DNA from: Pseudomonas alkylphenolica
GTDB lineage: Bacteria > Pseudomonadota > Gammaproteobacteria > Pseudomonadales > Pseudomonadaceae
Assembly (NCBI RefSeq): GCF_004025535.1
Contig: NZ_QJRG01000047.1
Span: 496,001 to 560,000, forward strand
Reading direction: 5' to 3'
DNA: 64,000 nt
Both the position numbers and the translations under genes were made by a program. The notes beneath the pieces are model-generated. The model searched no databases. It was not told the origin of the DNA and was given only the letters and a program-made list of their open reading frames with translations. Below, one piece after another: positions 1-8,395 of this stretch. How positions within the stretch are numbered: the first letter of the stretch is position 1; every line of letters begins with the position of its first letter.

Positions 1-1044
1 GCCCAGGTTACGCAGGACGGTGGAGTCGGTCAGGTCACGCTGCCAGCGCGAGATCGGCAGCTTGCTGGCCAGGTGCTGGAACAGTGCGTTGGCGATACCC
101 AGGTTGCCTTCGGAGTTTTCGAAGTCGATCGGGTTGACCTTGTGCGGCATGGTCGACGAACCGATTTCGCCAGCGATGGTGCGCTGTTTGAAGTAACCCA
201 GGGAAATGTAGCCCCAGATATCGCGGTCGAAGTCGATCAGGATGGTGTTGAAGCGGGCGATCGCGTCGAACAGCTCGGCGATGTAGTCGTGCGGTTCGAT
301 CTGTGTGGTGTACGGGTTGAACACCAGGCCCAGCTCGTCTTCGATGAAGGCGCGGGCATTGGCTTCCCAGTCGATCTGCGGGTAGGCCGACAGGTGGGCG
401 TTGTAGTTGCCTACGGCGCCGTTGATCTTGCCCAGCAGCGGTACGGCGGCAACCTGTGCGATCTGGCGCTCGAGGCGATAGACAACGTTGGCCAACTCTT
501 TACCCAGGGTGGTCGGCGAAGCCGGTTGGCCGTGGGTGCGCGACAGCATCGGCACGTCGGCGAAGCGGTGGGCCAGCTCACGGATCGCCTGGGCGATCTG
601 GCGCATCAGTGGCAGCAGTACGTCGTCACGGCCGGCGCGCAGCATCAGGGCGTGGGACAGGTTGTTGATGTCTTCACTGGTGCAGGCGAAGTGGATGAAT
701 TCACTTACCTTGGCCAGTTCCGGCAGCTTGGCAGCCTGCTCTTTGAGCAGGTACTCGATGGCCTTGACGTCATGGTTGGTGGTGCGCTCGATTTCTTTCA
801 CGCGCTCGGCGTGCTCGAGGGCGAACTCATCGGCCAGGCCATTGAGCAGGGCGTTGGCTTCGGCAGAAAACGCTGGAACTTCAGCGACTTGCGGATGAGC
901 GGCGAGGCGTTGCAACCAACGCACCTCGACCAGGGCGCGGAAACGGATCAGGCCGTATTCGCTGAAAATAGGGCGCAGGGCCTGGGTTTTGCCGGCATAA
1001 CGGCCGTCAACAGGGGAAACCGCAGTGAGCGAGGAAAGCTGCAT
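1..1044 (-). CDS. purB: adenylosuccinate lyase, 3' part beyond window
   Basis: Cleaves adenylosuccinate to AMP and SAICAR to AICAR in cytosolic purine synthesis. The minus strand reads MQLSSLTAVSPVDGRY from the ATG at 1042-1044, a typical PurB N terminus. The fumarase/aspartase signature GSSTMPHKVNP is present, as are the THGQPA and TSEDINN motifs. Only about the first 348 residues are inside the window; the C terminus lies to the left. The order purB-hflD-mnmA-nudJ, all on one strand, matches the enterobacterial arrangement. A REP-like element separates it from hflD, so it may also have its own promoter. A long plus-strand open frame here is only the antisense of purB. Confidence 0.96.
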   Translation of the reverse strand, partial: MQLSSLTAVSPVDGRYAGKTQALRPIFSEYGLIRFRALVEVRWLQRLAAHPQVAEVPAFSAEANALLNGLADEFALEHAERVKEIERTTNHDVKAIEYLLKEQAAKLPELAKVSEFIHFACTSEDINNLSHALMLRAGRDDVLLPLMRQIAQAIRELAHRFADVPMLSRTHGQPASPTTLGKELANVVYRLERQIAQVAAVPLLGKINGAVGNYNAHLSAYPQIDWEANARAFIEDELGLVFNPYTTQIEPHDYIAELFDAIARFNTILIDFDRDIWGYISLGYFKQRTIAGEIGSSTMPHKVNPIDFENSEGNLGIANALFQHLASKLPISRWQRDLTDSTVLRNLG

Positions 1045-1175
1045 GGGGTGTTCTCGGACAGTCAGGCTTTGAAGAGGGCGCATATCATACATGAAAAACG
1101 CGCCCGAGTCGGGTGGCTGACAAAAGGTAATGCCAGCAGATCAATCAAACAGTGGATCGGCATACACCGGGTCTA

Positions 1176-1216
1176 GTGGGAGCTGGTGTAGCCGGCGATG
1201 GGCTGCGCTGCAGCCC
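1176..1216. repeat. REP-like extragenic repeat
   Basis: A GTGGGAGCTGG...GCCGGCGATG unit followed by the self-complementary GGCTGCGCTGCAGCC sits between hflD and purB. It matches the Pseudomonas REP style seen again near 20378, 23967 and 25483. Such elements are usually remnants spread by RAYT transposases. No RAYT gene is seen in the window. Confidence 0.6.
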
Positions 1217-1223
1217 CTGAAAA

Positions 1224-1844
1224 TCAGCCGCGCAACATCGGATACAGTTCTTTGAGCAGCTTGCGCCGGCTGACCACCAGTTGCCAGCGGTGGCCGCCCA
1301 GCTGTCGCCACAGGCGCGCGGCGCGAATGCCGGCAAGCAGCAAGGCGCGAATCTTCGAAGCGTTGCTCGGCTGCTGCAGGTGGCGCATGTCGCCATGCAC
1401 CTGGATGCGCTGACGCAAGGTGCTCAAGGTGTCTTGATACAGCGCGCCACTGGAGGCGATGACATTTTCATGGACCAGGCCAAAGTGATCGGCCTGGGAC
1501 TGGATCTGCGGAAGGCGGTTGCCGATCACATCGAGCATGTCGCCGCGTTTGGCCAGCTGGCGCTCAAGACCGAGCATCGACAGCGCATAGCGCAGCGGCT
1601 CGCGCTGCAGGCTGCCTGGGTCGCGCTCCAGGGCGCTGGCCAGTGCGCGGTAACCATCGCGCAGGTTGAGGTCGTCGCCACCGAACACCTCCAGGGTGTT
1701 CTGCGGGTCGCGCACCAGCAGGCTGCCCAGCATACAGCCGAGGTTGGCCTCGCTGGCCTGGCCGGTGCGGGCGATGCGATCGACCAGCACCGCCGCCTGG
1801 AACACGCCACCGAGGGCGATCAGTTGCTCCTGGATCGAGCTCAT
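1224..1844 (-). CDS. hflD: HflD, high-frequency-lysogenization protein homologue
   Basis: About 206 residues, all-alpha, with the HflD pattern: EQLIALGGVFQAA near the start, then GCMLGSLLVRD, and a basic C-terminal part. In E. coli HflD is a membrane-associated protein that binds phage lambda CII; its normal cellular role is unclear. I chose the ATG at 1842-1844 (MSSIQEQ) rather than the one 15 bases upstream. It shares its A with the mnmA stop (TGATG), implying translational coupling. It lies between mnmA and purB, as in E. coli. Confidence 0.92.
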   Translation of the reverse strand: MSSIQEQLIALGGVFQAAVLVDRIARTGQASEANLGCMLGSLLVRDPQNTLEVFGGDDLNLRDGYRALASALERDPGSLQREPLRYALSMLGLERQLAKRGDMLDVIGNRLPQIQSQADHFGLVHENVIASSGALYQDTLSTLRQRIQVHGDMRHLQQPSNASKIRALLLAGIRAARLWRQLGGHRWQLVVSRRKLLKELYPMLRG

Positions 1845-2965
1845 CAGCGTGCGCTCCACGGCTCGGCCGTTTCGATCACGCCACCGCCCAGGCAGATTTC
1901 GCCGTCATAGAACACCACCGACTGGCCGGGGGTCACTGCCCGTTGCGGCTCATCGAACACGGCGCGGTAGCCGTGTTCGGTACGCTCCAGGGTGCAGGTC
2001 TGGTCGCTTTGGCGATAGCGCACTTTGGCGGTCAGCTGGCGCGGGCTGGACAGGTCGATCGGGTTGACCCAGAAAATCTCCGATGCCAGCAGGGCGCGGG
2101 AGAACAGCCATGGGTGCTCGTTGCCCTGGCCGACGACCAGCACGTTGCGGCCGAGGTCTTTTTCCAGCACGTACCACGGCTCGTCACTGGCGTCCTTGAG
2201 GCCGCCGATGCCCAGGCCCTGGCGCTGGCCGATGGTGTGGTACATCAGGCCGTGATGGCGACCGATGACTTCGCCGTCGGTGGTCTGGATTTCACCAGGT
2301 TGCGCTGGCAGGTACTGCTTGAGGAAGTCGCTGAAGCGGCGTTCGCCAATAAAGCAGATGCCGGTAGAGTCTTTTTTCTTTGCCGTGGCCAGGCCGTGCT
2401 TCTCGGCGATGGCGCGAACTTCGGGCTTTTCCAGTTCGCCTACGGGGAACAGGGTGCGGGCAATTTCCTTGCCGCCGACGGCGTGCAGGAAGTAGCTCTG
2501 GTCCTTGTTCGGGTCCAGGCCCTTGAGCAGTTCGGTGCGGCCGTCGGTGTCGCGTCGGCGCACGTAGTGGCCGGTGGCGATCAGGTCGGCGCCGAGCATC
2601 ATGGCGTAGTCGAGGAACGCCTTGAACTTGATTTCGCGGTTGCAGAGGATGTCCGGGTTCGGCGTGCGTCCGGCCTTGTACTCTTCCAGGAAGTGTTCGA
2701 AGACGTGGTCCCAGTACTCGGCGGCAAAGTTGGCGGTGTGCAGCTTGATGCCGATGCGGTCGCACACGGCCTGGGCGTCGGCCAGGTCTTCGCGGGCGGT
2801 GCAGTATTCGGTGCCGTCGTCTTCTTCCCAGTTCTTCATGAACAGGCCTTCCACCTGGTAGCCCTGCTCCATGAGCAGGAGGGCGGAGACGGAAGAGTCC
2901 ACGCCGCCGGACATGCCGACAATAACGCGTGTCTTTTCGGGTTCGTAAAGTGCTGGACTGGTCAT
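1844..2965 (-). CDS. mnmA: tRNA-specific 2-thiouridylase MnmA
   Basis: 373 aa. Inserts sulfur at C2 of the wobble uridine in tRNA-Lys, -Glu and -Gln. The PP-loop ATPase motif GMSGGVDSSVSALLL lies near residues 18-32. The two catalytic cysteines are in ILCNREIKF and STGICFIG, and ATGHYVRR is also present. Sulfur is delivered by the TusBCDE relay, encoded at 22.5-23.9 kb of this same window. It overlaps hflD by one base, and nudJ lies 70 bases upstream. Length and motifs are standard for the family. Confidence 0.97.
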   Translation of the reverse strand: MTSPALYEPEKTRVIVGMSGGVDSSVSALLLMEQGYQVEGLFMKNWEEDDGTEYCTAREDLADAQAVCDRIGIKLHTANFAAEYWDHVFEHFLEEYKAGRTPNPDILCNREIKFKAFLDYAMMLGADLIATGHYVRRRDTDGRTELLKGLDPNKDQSYFLHAVGGKEIARTLFPVGELEKPEVRAIAEKHGLATAKKKDSTGICFIGERRFSDFLKQYLPAQPGEIQTTDGEVIGRHHGLMYHTIGQRQGLGIGGLKDASDEPWYVLEKDLGRNVLVVGQGNEHPWLFSRALLASEIFWVNPIDLSSPRQLTAKVRYRQSDQTCTLERTEHGYRAVFDEPQRAVTPGQSVVFYDGEICLGGGVIETAEPWSAR

Positions 2966-3035
2966 AGGTACCGGCTGTGTATCTGGAAAAAGACAACGAT
3001 TCTATCAGGCTGCGGCCTTCTCGGCATCGTCACTG

Positions 3036-3476
3036 TCAGTCGCGGATCAGTGCCAGGCTGTGCAGCGGCCCGGCCAGGTAGTCGTCGATGCAGCGCGGCA
3101 CCAGCTCGCTGCGCCAGCGTTCGGGGTCGGTCAGCAGCTCGTCACGGGTCAGCCACACGGCGCGCACGATGTCGCTGTCCAGCGCGCGCCCGGCGTGGTG
3201 CTTGAGCGGGCGGGCGGCGAAGCAGATGCGCTGGTAAGTCACGCCATTGCTTGGGGCGGTATACAGGTAGATGCCGACGATGCCGGTCAGCTCGACGTCC
3301 CAGCCGGTTTCTTCGAGGGTTTCGCGTCGGGCGGCGTCCAGCAGGCTCTCGTTGGCCTCCAGGTGGCCGGCGGGCTGGTTGAACACGTGTTTGCCGGCCT
3401 TGAATTCCTCGACCATGAGAAAGCGGCCCTGGTCTTCGATGATGGTGGCGACGGTAATGTGCGGTTGCCAGGTCAT
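3036..3476 (-). CDS. nudJ: NUDIX hydrolase, NudJ-like phosphatase
   Basis: 146 aa. The Nudix box runs from GHLEANESLLDAARRE to LEETGWDVE around residues 38-60, with the GX5EX7REXXEEXG spacing. NudJ of E. coli hydrolyses thiamine and nucleoside pyrophosphates and lies directly upstream of mnmA, as here. The N terminus MTWQPHITVATII is typical. It is followed 70 bases later by mnmA, probably in one transcript. Substrate is inferred from the neighbourhood, not from residues. Confidence 0.88.
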   Translation of the reverse strand: MTWQPHITVATIIEDQGRFLMVEEFKAGKHVFNQPAGHLEANESLLDAARRETLEETGWDVELTGIVGIYLYTAPSNGVTYQRICFAARPLKHHAGRALDSDIVRAVWLTRDELLTDPERWRSELVPRCIDDYLAGPLHSLALIRD

Positions 3477-3503
3477 GCAGTGATTCCTTGAGTCCGGAAA
3501 AGC

Positions 3504-3532
3504 GAAAGCCCCGGTGCGTGGCCGGGGCTTTC
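3504..3532 (-). terminator. terminator of idh
   Basis: A GC-rich hairpin (GAAAGCCCCGG / CCGGGGCTTTC) with a T-rich tail on the minus strand, just downstream of the idh stop and before nudJ. It fits a rho-independent terminator for idh. Confidence 0.75.
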
Positions 3533-3552
3533 GATGTTACGTCAAGCGAACC

Positions 3553-5778
3553 TTACAGGGCGGCAATCGCGCTGTTGAGGGTCTGGCTTGGGCGCATCAC
3601 CTTGCTGGTCAGCTCGGCATCCGGGTAGTAGTAACCACCGATTTCTGCCGGCTTGCCCTGAACGGCGTTGAGCTCGGCGACGATGGTCGCTTCGTTCTCG
3701 GCCAAGGCTTTTGCCAGTGGGGCGAAGCGCGCTTGCAGGGCAGCGTCGTCGCTCTGGGCAGCCAGGGCCTGGGCCCAGTACAGGGTCAGGTAGAAGTGGC
3801 TACCGCGGTTGTCGATGCCGCCAACCTTACGGGCAGGGGACTTGTTGGTGTCCAGGAACTGGCCGGTGGCCTGATCCAGGGTCGCCGCCAGTACCTTGGC
3901 CTTGGGGTTTGCGTAAGCGTTGCCCAGGTGCTCCAGCGAGGCGGCCAGGGCGAGGAACTCGCCCAGCGAATCCCAGCGCAGGAAGTTTTCTTCGACCAGT
4001 TGCTGTACGTGCTTCGGTGCCGAGCCGCCGGCGCCGGTTTCGAACAGGCCGCCGTTGTTCATCAGCGGTACGATCGACAGCATCTTGGCGCTGGTGCCCA
4101 GCTCCATGATCGGGAACAGGTCGGTCAGGTAGTCGCGCAGTACGTTACCGGTGACCGAGATGGTGTCCTGGCCAGCGCGGATGCGCTGCAGGGAAACCTT
4201 CATGGCCTCGACAGGCGACAGGACACGGATGTCCAGGCCGGCGGTGTCGTGGTCTTTCAGGTACTTCTGGACCTTCTCGATCAGCACGCCGTCGTGGGCG
4301 CGTTGCGGGTCGAGCCAGAACAGCGCCGGGGTGTTGCTGGCGCGGGCGCGGTTGACGGCCAGTTTGACCCAGTCCTGGATCGGCGCGTCTTTGGTCTGGC
4401 ACATGCGGAAGATGTCGCCGGCTTCGACTTCCTGCGACAGCACCAGGTTGCCTTTGCCGTCAACGATGCGAATCACGCCGTCGGCCTTGGCCTGGAAGGT
4501 CTTGTCGTGCGAGCCGTACTCTTCGGCTTTCTGCGCCATCAGGCCAACGTTCGGTACGCTGCCCATGGTGGTCGGATCGAAGGCGCCGTGTTGCTTGCAG
4601 TCTTCGATGACAGCCTGGTAGATGGTTGCGTAGCAACGATCCGGGATCACGGCCTTGGTGTCTTGCAGCTGGCCTTCGGTGTTCCACATCTTGCCCGAGT
4701 CACGGATCATCGCCGGCATCGAGGCGTCAACGATCACGTCGCTTGGTACGTGCAGGTTGGTGATGCCTTTGTCGGAGTTGACCATGGCCAGCGCTGGGCG
4801 CACGTCGTAGACGGCTTTGACGTCGGCTTCGATCTGCGCTTGCTGCTCGGCCGGCAGGGCTTTGATGCGGGCGTACAGGTCGCCGATGCCGTTGTTCAGG
4901 TTGAAACCGATTTCTGCCAGTACGTCAGCGTGCTTGTTCAGCGCGTCCTGGTAGTACTCGGCAACGATCTGGCCAAACATGATCGGGTCGGAGACTTTCA
5001 TCATGGTGGCTTTGAGGTGTACCGAGAACAGTACGCCCTTGGCCTTGGCATCTTCGATTTCGGCGGCGACGAAGGCGCGCAGGGCCTTGGTGCTCATGAC
5101 GGCGCAGTCGATGATCTCGCCGGCCTTGACCGCGGTCTTTTCTTTCAGAACGGTGGTGTTGCCGTTCTTGTCCAGCAGCTCGATGCGCAGGCTGTCATCG
5201 GCTTCGATCAGCGCGGCTTTTTCGCTGCCGTAGAAGTCGCCCTGGCTCATGTGAGCAACGTGGGACTTGGAGTCTGCAGCCCAGGCGCCCATTTTGTGCG
5301 GGTGCTTGCGCGCGTAGTTCTTGACCGACAGCGGGGCGCGGCGGTCGGAGTTGCCTTCACGCAGTACCGGGTTTACAGCGCTGCCCTTGATGCGGTCGTA
5401 GCGAGCCTTGGCTTCTTTCTCGGCATCGGTGCTGGCAGCTTCAGGGTAGTCAGGAACATTGAAGCCCTTGGCTTGCAGTTCCTTGATCGCGGCCTTGAGC
5501 TGCGGTACCGAGGCGCTGATGTTCGGCAGCTTGATGATGTTGGCTTCTGGCGTGGTAGCCAGTTGGCCCAGTTCTGCCAGGTGGTCGGCCACTTGCTTGT
5601 CGGCGCCGAGCTGTTCAGGGAAGGCAGAAAGGATGCGGCCGGCCAGAGAGATGTCCCGGGTTTCTACGGCGATGTCGGCGCAAGCGGTAAAGGCTTCGAC
5701 GATAGGGAGCAGTGAATAGGTGGCGAGGGCAGGGGCTTCGTCGGTGAAGGTGTAGATGATCTTGGATCGGGTGGGCAT
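3553..5778 (-). CDS. idh: monomeric NADP-dependent isocitrate dehydrogenase
   Basis: 741 aa from the ATG at 5776-5778 (MPTRSKIIYTFTDEAPALA), the standard start and length of the monomeric type (about 740 aa). An upstream in-frame extension has no support. Oxidises isocitrate to 2-oxoglutarate in the TCA cycle, making NADPH. Family blocks seen include SLPNISASVPQLKAAI-like text, DRRAPLSVKNYARKHPH and TISVTGNVLRDYLTDLFP. It is divergent from icd, so the cell has two unrelated isozymes side by side, a familiar Pseudomonas arrangement. A terminator follows the stop. Confidence 0.97.
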   Translation of the reverse strand: MPTRSKIIYTFTDEAPALATYSLLPIVEAFTACADIAVETRDISLAGRILSAFPEQLGADKQVADHLAELGQLATTPEANIIKLPNISASVPQLKAAIKELQAKGFNVPDYPEAASTDAEKEAKARYDRIKGSAVNPVLREGNSDRRAPLSVKNYARKHPHKMGAWAADSKSHVAHMSQGDFYGSEKAALIEADDSLRIELLDKNGNTTVLKEKTAVKAGEIIDCAVMSTKALRAFVAAEIEDAKAKGVLFSVHLKATMMKVSDPIMFGQIVAEYYQDALNKHADVLAEIGFNLNNGIGDLYARIKALPAEQQAQIEADVKAVYDVRPALAMVNSDKGITNLHVPSDVIVDASMPAMIRDSGKMWNTEGQLQDTKAVIPDRCYATIYQAVIEDCKQHGAFDPTTMGSVPNVGLMAQKAEEYGSHDKTFQAKADGVIRIVDGKGNLVLSQEVEAGDIFRMCQTKDAPIQDWVKLAVNRARASNTPALFWLDPQRAHDGVLIEKVQKYLKDHDTAGLDIRVLSPVEAMKVSLQRIRAGQDTISVTGNVLRDYLTDLFPIMELGTSAKMLSIVPLMNNGGLFETGAGGSAPKHVQQLVEENFLRWDSLGEFLALAASLEHLGNAYANPKAKVLAATLDQATGQFLDTNKSPARKVGGIDNRGSHFYLTLYWAQALAAQSDDAALQARFAPLAKALAENEATIVAELNAVQGKPAEIGGYYYPDAELTSKVMRPSQTLNSAIAAL

Positions 5779-6184
5779 ATTCGGGTTAACTCTCTGTTTT
5801 GCTGAGCGTGCGCAGAATCTCGAAGTGCGCAGGGTAGGCGCTTCGCTCAGACACATCTATGAGCAGAAGGTCGAGGGTTCTGTGCGGTGATGGTGGATTG
5901 CATCAGTCGAGTGTCAAACGGCTGAACTGCGGTAACAGCCCAGTCAGGTCGGGGTCGCGTTTCAGACGGTTTGCCCCAGTGACCCTTTGGTCACCGGCGG
6001 AGTATACCAAATCCTTGGTCGGAATCATCAATCTCAACGTGCATCTGCGGGTTTTTTAGACCAAAGATGTAGGCGCAATGGCCCCAAAATGGTGCATTGG
6101 CCACCATGGTTCCCGTTGCCGTGCAACTGGGGTACGCTCTGGGGATCCAGATGACGTACCACACCAAAAAAAACGGAGTGCAGC
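5779..6184. promoter_or_regulatory. divergent idh/icd control region
   Basis: 406 bases without a convincing gene; a 66-codon open frame at 5859-6059 has no recognisable features. The region must hold both promoters. Two inverted repeats stand out: GTGACC-CTTT-GGTCAC at 5979-5994, and an imperfect TGGTG...CACCA pair around 6092-6108 that could be an operator before icd. These are candidates only. Confidence 0.5.
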
Positions 6185-7441
6185 ATGGGATACCAGAAAA
6201 TCAAGGTTCCGGCAGTCGGCGACAAAATCACCGTCAATGCGGACCATTCTCTCAATGTTCCTGATAATCCGATCATCCCGTTCATCGAAGGCGACGGCAT
6301 TGGCGTAGACGTCAGTCCCGTCATGATCAAAGTGGTCGATGCTGCTGTAGAAAAAGCCTATGGGGGCAAGCGCAAGATTTCCTGGATGGAAGTCTATGCC
6401 GGTGAAAAAGCCACCCAGGTGTATGACCAGGATACCTGGCTGCCCCAGGAGACCCTGGATGCGGTCAAGGATTACGTCGTCTCCATCAAAGGCCCGCTGA
6501 CCACGCCGGTCGGTGGCGGGATCCGCTCACTCAACGTCGCCCTGCGCCAGCAACTGGACCTGTACGTGTGCCTGCGTCCGGTGGTGTGGTTCGATGGCGT
6601 ACCGAGCCCGGTGAAAAAACCGGGTGATGTCGACATGGTGATCTTCCGCGAAAACTCCGAAGACATTTATGCCGGTATCGAATGGAAAGCCGGCTCGCCT
6701 GAAGCCAACAAGGTCATCAAGTTCCTTAAGGAAGAAATGGGTGTCACCAAGATCCGTTTCGACCAGGATTGCGGCATCGGCATCAAGCCGGTTTCCAAGG
6801 AAGGCACCCAGCGCCTGGTGCGCAAGGCCCTGCAATATGTCGTGGACAACGACCGCAAGTCGCTGACCATTGTGCACAAAGGCAACATCATGAAGTTCAC
6901 CGAAGGTGCCTTCAAGGACTGGGGTTACGAGGTCGCGAAGAACGAATTCGGCGCCGAGCTGCTCGACGGCGGCCCGTGGATGAAGTTCAAGAACCCGAAA
7001 ACCGGTCGCGAGGTCATCGTCAAGGATGCCATTGCCGATGCCATGCTCCAGCAAATCCTGCTGCGCCCGGCCGAATACGATGTGATCGCTACCCTTAACC
7101 TCAACGGTGACTACCTCTCTGATGCCCTGGCGGCAGAAGTGGGCGGCATCGGTATTGCGCCAGGTGCCAACCTGTCCGACACCGTGGCGATGTTCGAGGC
7201 TACCCACGGCACCGCGCCTAAGTACGCGGGTAAAGACCAGGTCAACCCGGGCTCGGTGATTCTTTCGGCCGAAATGATGCTGCGTCACCTGGGCTGGACC
7301 GAGGCGGCGGACCTGATCATCAAGGGCACCAACGGCGCCATCAAGGCCAAGACCGTGACCTATGACTTCGAGCGCCTGATGGACGGCGCCACCCTGGTCA
7401 GCAGCTCCGGTTTCGGTGAGGCCCTGATCAAGCACATGTAA
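6185..7441 (+). CDS. icd: dimeric NADP-dependent isocitrate dehydrogenase
   Basis: 418 aa. Homodimeric TCA enzyme. IPFIEGDGIGVDV lies near the N terminus. IRSLNVALRQ near residue 115 carries the serine that AceK phosphorylates in enteric bacteria. The substrate and metal site includes DLYVCLRP, the NADP-site region GTAPKYAGKDQVNPGSVIL is present, and the protein ends EALIKHM. The start MGYQKIKVP has GGAGTGCAGC just upstream. It is single, followed by a strong terminator, and divergent from idh. Confidence 0.97.
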   Translation: MGYQKIKVPAVGDKITVNADHSLNVPDNPIIPFIEGDGIGVDVSPVMIKVVDAAVEKAYGGKRKISWMEVYAGEKATQVYDQDTWLPQETLDAVKDYVVSIKGPLTTPVGGGIRSLNVALRQQLDLYVCLRPVVWFDGVPSPVKKPGDVDMVIFRENSEDIYAGIEWKAGSPEANKVIKFLKEEMGVTKIRFDQDCGIGIKPVSKEGTQRLVRKALQYVVDNDRKSLTIVHKGNIMKFTEGAFKDWGYEVAKNEFGAELLDGGPWMKFKNPKTGREVIVKDAIADAMLQQILLRPAEYDVIATLNLNGDYLSDALAAEVGGIGIAPGANLSDTVAMFEATHGTAPKYAGKDQVNPGSVILSAEMMLRHLGWTEAADLIIKGTNGAIKAKTVTYDFERLMDGATLVSSSGFGEALIKHM

Positions 7442-7452
7442 GCCAGGCAAAC

Positions 7453-7490
7453 AAAAGCCGGTCCGTTCGCAAGAACGGGCCGGCTTTTTT
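7453..7490 (+). terminator. rho-independent terminator of icd
   Basis: AAAAGCCGG...CCGGCTTTTTT hairpin with a CGCAAG loop and T6 tail, 12 bases after the icd stop. The A-run on the other side lets it also serve cspD, which converges from the right. Confidence 0.9.
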
Positions 7491-7520
7491 ATGTACTGTG
7501 TTGCTGTTGAGTTGCAGTGT

Positions 7521-7778
7521 TTAGGCGGTAGTAGTGGCGGTAGTGGATGGTGCGGCTACCGGATCGGTGGCTGCTTTGGCGCCGGTGATCTTCACCGCAT
7601 GCAGTCCCTTTGGCCCCTGGATGATCTCAAAGCTGACGGCCTGTCCGGCCTTCAGGGTTTTATAACCGTCCATCTCGATAGCCGAGTAATGGGCGAAGAG
7701 GTCTTCGCTTTTCCCCTCTTCATTGATGAATCCATAGCCCTTGGCATTGTTGAACCACTTGACTTTACCGCTTGCCAT
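7521..7778 (-). CDS. cspD: cold-shock-domain protein CspD
   Basis: 85 aa from the ATG at 7776-7778 (MASGKVKWFNNAKGYGFI). RNP1 (KGYGFI) and RNP2-like (DLFAHY) motifs are both present. The C-terminal tail is Ala/Thr-rich, as in Pseudomonas CspD. In E. coli, CspD is a stationary-phase inhibitor of replication rather than a true cold-shock protein. It lies next to clpS/clpA, as in many gamma-proteobacteria, and is transcribed away from them. Confidence 0.92.
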   Translation of the reverse strand: MASGKVKWFNNAKGYGFINEEGKSEDLFAHYSAIEMDGYKTLKAGQAVSFEIIQGPKGLHAVKITGAKAATDPVAAPSTTATTTA

Positions 7779-8002
7779 CCTCATATCCCTCTGCAAAGGA
7801 CTCCATCACTGGAGTATCATCCACTCCATCCGCATATGAACCTGCGAAAATTTGGTTGACTGCGCGGATCTTTATCGACCACGGTGGGTTCTTATTGGTT
7901 GTAACACCGTTTTGCCGATAGTCAAGGTGAGGTGACGGCAGTCCCGCGTCGCCTGTGCAGTCAATCCATAATCCAACCTGTCGAAATGATGAAATTCTTT
8001 CC

Positions 8003-8365
8003 ATGCATGCACATAGCCAGATTCGACTAACATTCAATCAGGATCGCCCGCAATCGCATGAGGACGATGGTTCTGGCCTGGCGGTACAGGAGGCCAAACC
8101 GGCCCTGCAGGCACCACCGATGTACAAGGTGGTTTTGTTCAACGATGACTACACACCGATGGATTTCGTCGTCGAAGTGCTCGAGGTGTTTTTTAACCTG
8201 AATCGCGAGCTGGCGACCAAGGTCATGCTGGCCGTTCATACAGAAGGACGGGCAGTGTGCGGATTGTTTACCCGCGACATCGCCGAAACAAAGGCCATGC
8301 AGGTCAATCAATACGCGAGAGAAAGCCAGCATCCGCTACTCTGTGAAATCGAGAAGGACGGTTAA
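8003..8365 (+). CDS. clpS: ClpS adaptor (N-degron recognition)
   Basis: 120 aa from the ATG at 8003 (MHAHSQIRLTF). The core MYKVVLFNDDYTPMDFVV binds primary N-degrons, and the C-terminal part (HTEGRAVCGLFTRDIAETK) contacts the ClpA N-domain. Delivers proteins with N-terminal Leu, Phe, Tyr or Trp to ClpAP. clpA starts 30 bases downstream. The enzymes that create the N-degrons (Aat, Bpt) are encoded about 3 kb away. Confidence 0.96.
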   Translation: MHAHSQIRLTFNQDRPQSHEDDGSGLAVQEAKPALQAPPMYKVVLFNDDYTPMDFVVEVLEVFFNLNRELATKVMLAVHTEGRAVCGLFTRDIAETKAMQVNQYARESQHPLLCEIEKDG

Positions 8366-8395
8366 TCGCCGACCACTTGGGTATGAGGTGAAGCT

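Noticed and set aside
73..1176. Long plus-strand open frame of 367 codons
   Set aside because: It is antisense to purB, whose minus-strand product carries clear lyase motifs.
3514..5715. 733-codon plus-strand open frame
   Set aside because: Shadow of monomeric isocitrate dehydrogenase on the other strand; no family motifs.
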